Below, one piece after another: positions 5,831 to 8,153 of a stretch of 8,153 bases of DNA (positions are counted from its first letter, which is position 1; each line of letters starts with the position of its first letter). This DNA is from Candidatus Woesearchaeota archaeon. GTDB lineage: Archaea; Nanoarchaeota; Nanoarchaeia; Woesearchaeales; JAGVZT01. The position numbers were made by a program, and so were the translations under genes. Under the pieces are notes generated by a model. The model was not told the origin of the DNA and made no database searches. It was given only the letters and a program-made list of their open reading frames with translations. The stretch lies in NCBI GenBank assembly GCA_017608295.1, contig JAFCGF010000070.1, forward strand, positions 1-8,153, read 5' to 3'.

Positions 5831-5854
5831 GTCATTGCTCCGGTAAGTGTTTAT

Positions 5855-5980
5855 TTAACCGGCCAACTTGCTCGCCAAGCCGATGAAAAAATACAGGTAC
5901 ATTCCAATTCCTGCGACCATGAGCGTGATCATTGGCCGCGCTATCAGTAATCTGTATAGCGTGTATGCTATTGTTTTCAC
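5855..5980 (-). CDS. 41-aa single-span membrane peptide, first gene of the leftward operon
   Basis: Starts at GTG 5980 (VKTIAYTLYRLL...), with GGAG 9 bases upstream. The frame is open further back to a TTG at 6061, but that TTG is the -35 box of the leftward promoter and cannot be in the transcript, so the long version is rejected. The product has a short basic N-terminus and one hydrophobic segment, roughly ITLMVAGIGMYLYFFIGLAS (18-37). A tiny membrane peptide encoded about 46 bases after the transcription start of an early operon may affect host division, membrane energetics or superinfection; I have no family match. It could also be an untranslated leader, but RBS and hydrophobicity favour a real gene. 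Confidence 0.6.
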   Translation of the reverse strand: MKTIAYTLYRLLIARPMITLMVAGIGMYLYFFIGLASKLAG

Positions 5981-6023
5981 AGTTGAGTTCTCCGGTTGAA
6001 GTTTTTCTTTCCCTTTCTTTACC

Positions 6024-6134
6024 CTATACTTTATTATATGCGATATTCGCATGCTTGTCAATAGCTGATTCGCACTTCGATAATTTTTTTAAAAATGCAT
6101 CAATGTCCATTTTATCATTGCCTTTTAAATCCAT
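6024..6134 (-). CDS. Possible 36-aa peptide spanning the leftward promoter
   Basis: A minus-strand frame starting at ATG 6134 gives a hydrophilic, helix-like peptide (MDLKGNDKMDIDAFLKK...), ending at TAG 6024. It has no clear Shine-Dalgarno sequence and runs straight through the perfect leftward promoter, whose transcript would not include it. Its protein-like composition is the only support; a leaderless or upstream-initiated transcript would be needed. Confidence 0.15.
   Translation of the reverse strand: MDLKGNDKMDIDAFLKKLSKCESAIDKHANIAYNKV
6033..6061 (-). promoter_or_regulatory. Leftward early promoter, perfect sigma70 consensus
   Basis: Minus strand: TTGACA (6061-6056), a 17-base spacer, then TATAAT (6038-6033). 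Both boxes match consensus at all six positions with the ideal spacing. Transcription would start near 6026, giving a leader of about 46 bases before the GTG of the membrane peptide gene. It is positioned to drive the whole leftward operon. A 14-bp A/T palindrome (6083-6096) upstream could act as an UP-like element. Confidence 0.85.
6038..6052. promoter_or_regulatory. Palindromic operator candidate inside the leftward promoter
   Basis: ATGCGATATTCGCAT: perfect 6-base inverted arms (ATGCGA/TCGCAT) around a 3-base centre. It fills most of the spacer of the leftward promoter and touches the -10 box, where a bound dimeric repressor would block RNA polymerase. The half-site 7-mer TGCGAAT/ATTCGCA recurs at 6068-6074 and 6235-6241. 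The binding protein is not identified; the small HTH protein at 4805-5002 is one candidate. Confidence 0.6.
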
Positions 6135-6146
6135 ACATGCTATACT
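6118..6146 (+). promoter_or_regulatory. Rightward promoter 1 (extended -10)
   Basis: TTGCCT (6118-6123), 17-base spacer, TATACT (6141-6146) preceded by TGC, giving an extended -10. Four of six and five of six consensus matches. Start of transcription expected near 6153, about 107 bases before the first rightward ATG at 6260. Confidence 0.6.
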
Positions 6147-6172
6147 TTTTTATAAAGGGTCAGGAAACAGGC

Positions 6173-6259
6173 ATTGACTTGCGGATAACAGATGACCTTT
6201 TAATAAGCAATGTGAAGGCAGCTATTAAGGCTGTTGCGAATCAAAACAAAGAGGTTTGA
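6173..6259 (+). CDS. Possible 28-codon leader peptide with non-standard start
   Basis: The frame reads, from an ATT at 6173, DLRITDDLLISNVKAAIKAV and on to KEV, ending in TGA directly before the ATG at 6260. AGGA lies 7 bases before the ATT, the ideal distance; a TTG follows two codons later. The frame is open back to an ATG at 6137, but that ATG overlaps the -10 box of rightward promoter 1. The composition is protein-like and the stop abuts the next start as in a coupled pair. ATT starts are rare, so this may only be leader RNA. Confidence 0.22.
   Translation: MDLRITDDLLISNVKAAIKAVANQNKEV
6175..6204 (+). promoter_or_regulatory. Rightward promoter 2
   Basis: TTGACT (6175-6180), 18-base spacer, TTTAAT (6199-6204): five of six matches in each box. 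It would start transcription near 6211, about 50 bases before the ATG at 6260, forming a tandem pair with rightward promoter 1. Confidence 0.45.
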
Positions 6260-6568
6260 ATGAAAGAATTTACCGAAACGGAAATGGAAAGCATGGTTGT
6301 AATTTCCTCCATGCTTCCGGATCGCCGTGACGATGCGCGGCGGTTGATTAAAAAGGCTGGTGAAATTTTTCAGCAGTTGATCCCAGGAGAGACCTACGGA
6401 CTGACCGGGTTTTCAGCGTATCGAAGTTCTGTGAAAATTAATTACGGGCAGTACCGAGTAAAGGTACTGCTGGAAAAAATGGGGTGTAAGATCCAGAGAT
6501 GGGGAGGGGATGGGGGTGGTGCTGCACCGTTGACTATTACACGGGAGATTAAGACATGCAAGATCTGA
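6260..6568 (+). CDS. Unrecognised protein (102 aa), first gene of the rightward operon
   Basis: ATG at 6260 with GAGG 5 bases upstream; the stop overlaps the next gene by 13 bases. The N-terminal half is helical and charged (FTETEMESMVVISSM, then DDARRLIKKAGEIFQQLI), followed by a Gly/Tyr-rich centre (YGLTGFSAYRSSVKINYGQYRVKVLLEKMG, about 46-75 in pieces) and a glycine-rich turn RWGGDGGGAAPL (80-91). No domain or motif is recognised. Its place ahead of a coiled-coil protein and an ERF annealing protein suggests a role linked to recombination, on context alone. Confidence 0.75.
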   Translation: MKEFTETEMESMVVISSMLPDRRDDARRLIKKAGEIFQQLIPGETYGLTGFSAYRSSVKINYGQYRVKVLLEKMGCKIQRWGGDGGGAAPLTITREIKTCKI

Positions 6569-7305
6569 TTGTAAAAAATCAAATACAACCGTTGGCGGTT
6601 TTTACTGACGAGACATTGCTAGATAAAGTGTTGAACGGAATTAGAGACAAAGCTCTGGAGCATGAGGTGAAACTGTCGACGGCTACAGCAAGGAAAGAGA
6701 TTGCTTCCGTTGCATACAGGGTGTCTCAATCTAAAACTTTTTTGGATAATGCAGGCAAAAATATTGTATCAGATTGGAAAGAAAAATCAAAAGGCGTAGA
6801 TGCTGCTCGTCGCAAAGTGAGGCAGTTTCTTGATGATTTACGGGATGAGGTAAGGAAGCCGTTGACGGATTGGGAAGAGGCGGAAAAGCGTTTTGCAGCA
6901 GAAAAAAAGGCTGCTGAAGAGCTGGAACAGGCACATGCTGACGCTCTAAAAGATCATGAGTTATGGCTCAGAGAGGAGGCGATCAAGGCTAAAGAGGTCA
7001 AGATCGAAGCGGAAAAGGTAGAAGCTGAAGAGAAACGCCAAAAAGAACAGGCTAAAAAGGAAGAAAAAGAGCGAGATGAGCGGATTGAGAAAGAGGCAGC
7101 GGCTAGGGCAAAGCAGGATGCCGACAGAGAAGTGACTCGTATAAGGCAAGATGCTGAACTCAAGGTCAGGGAGGCACGAAAAGCAAAAGAATGTGCTGAA
7201 CGTGAAAAAGTTGCCGCTGACACAAAAGCGAAGGCTGATCAAAAACTTGCCGTGCAAAAAGCCCGTGAAGAAGCCGAGTTGAAGGTTAAACACGACAAAG
7301 GTTAA
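6556..7305 (+). CDS. Phage coiled-coil protein, truncated by a 16-bp duplication
   Basis: The ATG at 6556 has GGGAG 8 bases upstream and lies inside the end of the preceding gene. Residues 1-105 form a helical N-terminal domain (VFTDETLLDKVLNGIRDKA; VRQFLDDLRDEVRKPLTDWE) of the kind found beside phage recombinases; I would place it near DUF1351-type proteins with modest confidence. Residues about 106-248 are a Glu/Lys/Ala-rich long coiled coil that databases often mislabel TolA-like. The frame ends prematurely at TAA 7303-7305, created inside the second copy of a 16-bp tandem repeat. Removing one copy joins it in frame to the 7306-7510 segment, giving 312 residues. As written it makes 249 residues lacking the conserved-looking C-terminal domain. 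It may be a true mutation, a switch or a sequencing/assembly error. Confidence 0.85.
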   Translation: MQDLIVKNQIQPLAVFTDETLLDKVLNGIRDKALEHEVKLSTATARKEIASVAYRVSQSKTFLDNAGKNIVSDWKEKSKGVDAARRKVRQFLDDLRDEVRKPLTDWEEAEKRFAAEKKAAEELEQAHADALKDHELWLREEAIKAKEVKIEAEKVEAEEKRQKEQAKKEEKERDERIEKEAAARAKQDADREVTRIRQDAELKVREARKAKECAEREKVAADTKAKADQKLAVQKAREEAELKVKHDKG

Positions 7306-7314
7306 ACACGACAA
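7282..7314 (+). repeat. 16-bp perfect tandem duplication causing a frameshift
   Basis: AAGGTTAAACACGACA occurs at 7282-7297 and again directly at 7298-7313, with one more matching base at 7314. Sixteen is not a multiple of three, so the second copy shifts the frame and exposes a TAA at 7303-7305. Confidence 0.95.
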
Positions 7315-7510
7315 GGAAGCGCGGAAACGCGCTGAAGCCGAACGCAAATCCAGAGAGGAGGCGCGGGCAGCGGACGTTGCGCATCAGGCAACAATCAATA
7401 ACGCCGTTCTTGATGCCCTGATTGGACAAAATATTCCCAAGGACATCGCAAAACAAGTTGTAATTGCGGTTGCGTCTGGAATAATCCAGCATATGTCTAT
7501 TAATTATTGA
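7306..7510 (+). pseudogene. Out-of-frame C-terminal part of the coiled-coil protein
   Basis: In the +1 frame relative to the 249-codon gene, the sequence continues the coiled coil (EARKRAEAERKSREEAR) and then a compact domain: ATINNAVLDALIGQ, IPKDIAKQVVIAVASG, IIQHMSINY, ending at TGA 7508-7510. This A..V..L.....G.I.H..I.Y ending is the usual end of such phage coiled-coil proteins. The frame opens just after a TGA at 7280-7282 and has no start or RBS of its own, so it is a severed 3' part, not a separate gene. It would be expressed only by ribosomal frameshifting between 7283 and 7302 or by loss of one repeat copy. Confidence 0.85.
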
Positions 7511-7521
7511 GGTGCAATGTT

Positions 7522-8153
7522 ATGTCTAAAAACGAGCTACAAACAACACCAGCTGTCCTGTTGGAAATGGCAGTAAGTAAAGATGTTGACATTGACAAGC
7601 TGGAAAAACTCATGGATTTAAAATTGAGATGGGAGAAGAGCGAGGCACGAAAAAGTTTTCATGCCGCAATGGCGCGCTTCAAGGAGTTTGCCATTTTTAT
7701 TCCAAAGGATCAGCAGGTTAAATTCGGCAAAACAAATTACAATCACGCAACGCTCTTTGGATTAGTCAAGGAGGTAACTCCAAAGCTCTCAGAGCAGGGG
7801 CTCTCAATGACATGGGAGACGGCGCAGAGTGATAACGGCCATGTTAAAGTGACATGCGTTGTAACTCATAGAGATGGACATAGCGAGCGGACTACTCTAG
7901 TCTCAGCACCTGATAATTCCGGCGGAAAAAACGCAATTCAGGCGATTGGGTCGGCTACGGAATATCTCAGGAGGTACACGGCACTGGCTATCCTCGGCAT
8001 CGCTGCTGGTGGGATGGACAATGACGGGCGGGGCGCAGCACCGCAAGGACAGCCTCCCAAGCAGTCAAGGACTCCACCCACGGAAATATCAAAACCAGAC
8101 CTCAATAAAAACAAACCGCAGGAGTGGGTTAATGCTATATCGGCAGTGCTCGA
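7522..8153 (+). CDS. erf: ERF-family single-strand annealing recombinase (partial, 3' end beyond window)
   Basis: Phage homologous recombination protein that anneals complementary single strands, used for genome circularisation and repair. The visible 210 residues show the ERF family core: a helical start (LLEMAVSKDVDIDKLEKLMD, 13-32), KSFHAAMARFKEF (44-56), YNHATLFGLVKEVTPKLSEQGL (73-94 in pieces), a beta segment VKVTCVVTHRDG (108-119), and the diagnostic NAIQAIGSATEYLRRYTALA (137-156) followed by ILGIAAGGMDNDG. After residue 170 comes a Pro/Gln/Lys-rich linker, and the gene is cut by the window end. The ATG at 7522 has GAGG about 9 bases upstream; an earlier ATG at 7517 is in another frame and soon stops. 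It follows the broken coiled-coil gene by 11 bases. Confidence 0.93.
   Translation, partial: MSKNELQTTPAVLLEMAVSKDVDIDKLEKLMDLKLRWEKSEARKSFHAAMARFKEFAIFIPKDQQVKFGKTNYNHATLFGLVKEVTPKLSEQGLSMTWETAQSDNGHVKVTCVVTHRDGHSERTTLVSAPDNSGGKNAIQAIGSATEYLRRYTALAILGIAAGGMDNDGRGAAPQGQPPKQSRTPPTEISKPDLNKNKPQEWVNAISAVL

Noticed and set aside
6083..6096. A/T palindrome (ATTTTTTTAAAAAT) considered as a terminator
   Set aside because: No GC stem, and it lies between divergent promoters, where a terminator makes little sense; at most an UP-like or bend element.
5932..6177. 81-codon plus-strand hydrophobic frame across the control region
   Set aside because: It runs antisense to the membrane peptide and through the leftward promoter, its hydrophobicity comes from T/C-rich complement, and it has no RBS.
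6954..7347. Minus-strand Ser/Phe/Leu-rich frames opposite the coiled-coil gene
   Set aside because: Antisense of Glu/Lys/Ala-rich repeats always gives Ser/Phe/Leu-rich frames; no RBS.
1..8153. CRISPR arrays, tRNA or rRNA genes, insertion sequences, toxin-antitoxin pairs, att sites
   Set aside because: No regularly spaced repeats, cloverleaf-like segments, transposase motifs or paired toxin/antitoxin signatures were seen in the window.

Overview
This 8.15-kb window reads as the early/replication region of a tailed phage or prophage. It has a leftward chain of about a dozen tightly packed genes (roughly 5980 down to 59), a control region of about 280 bp (5981-6259), and a shorter rightward set (6260 to the window end). 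Base composition looks close to even. Ribosome-binding sites are canonical AGGAGG-type, and the control region carries sigma70-type promoters close to the textbook consensus. That fits a bacterial host with ordinary sigma70 signals, perhaps a Gram-negative one. I cannot name the host, and I see no structural, lysis, integrase or CI-repressor gene here, so lytic versus temperate is undecided.

Leftward operon, in transcription order: a 41-residue membrane peptide (GTG start); an unrecognised 92-residue protein; a one-helix membrane protein with a Cys-rich tail; an unrecognised 57-residue protein; a 62-residue zinc-ribbon protein; a 65-residue helix-turn-helix protein; a DUF4373/Lin1244-type winged-helix replication protein; a 91-residue protein with nine cysteines (CxxCxxCC type); a 513-residue SF2 helicase with a zinc ribbon; a cyclic-phosphate-processing receiver-domain protein with its own likely promoter; a TOPRIM primase with an N-terminal zinc ribbon; a 63-residue basic protein; and a C5-cytosine DNA methyltransferase. 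Many junctions are 4-base ATGA stop/start overlaps, so translation is probably coupled. Several starts were reassigned from these overlaps and from Shine-Dalgarno positions.

Rightward operon: an unrecognised 102-residue protein; a long coiled-coil protein broken by a 16-bp tandem duplication; and an ERF-family single-strand annealing protein that runs off the window. The leftward genes would supply initiator, helicase and primase for replication plus DNA modification. The rightward genes supply homologous recombination.

The most interesting features are: (1) a second, full-length 263-codon frame through the whole methyltransferase gene, whose product looks like a known style of phage protein (overprinting); (2) the precise 16-bp duplication that truncates the coiled-coil gene, where removing one copy restores a 312-residue protein; (3) a perfect-consensus leftward promoter with a 15-bp palindrome between its -35 and -10 boxes, and repeated half-sites across the divergent control region.
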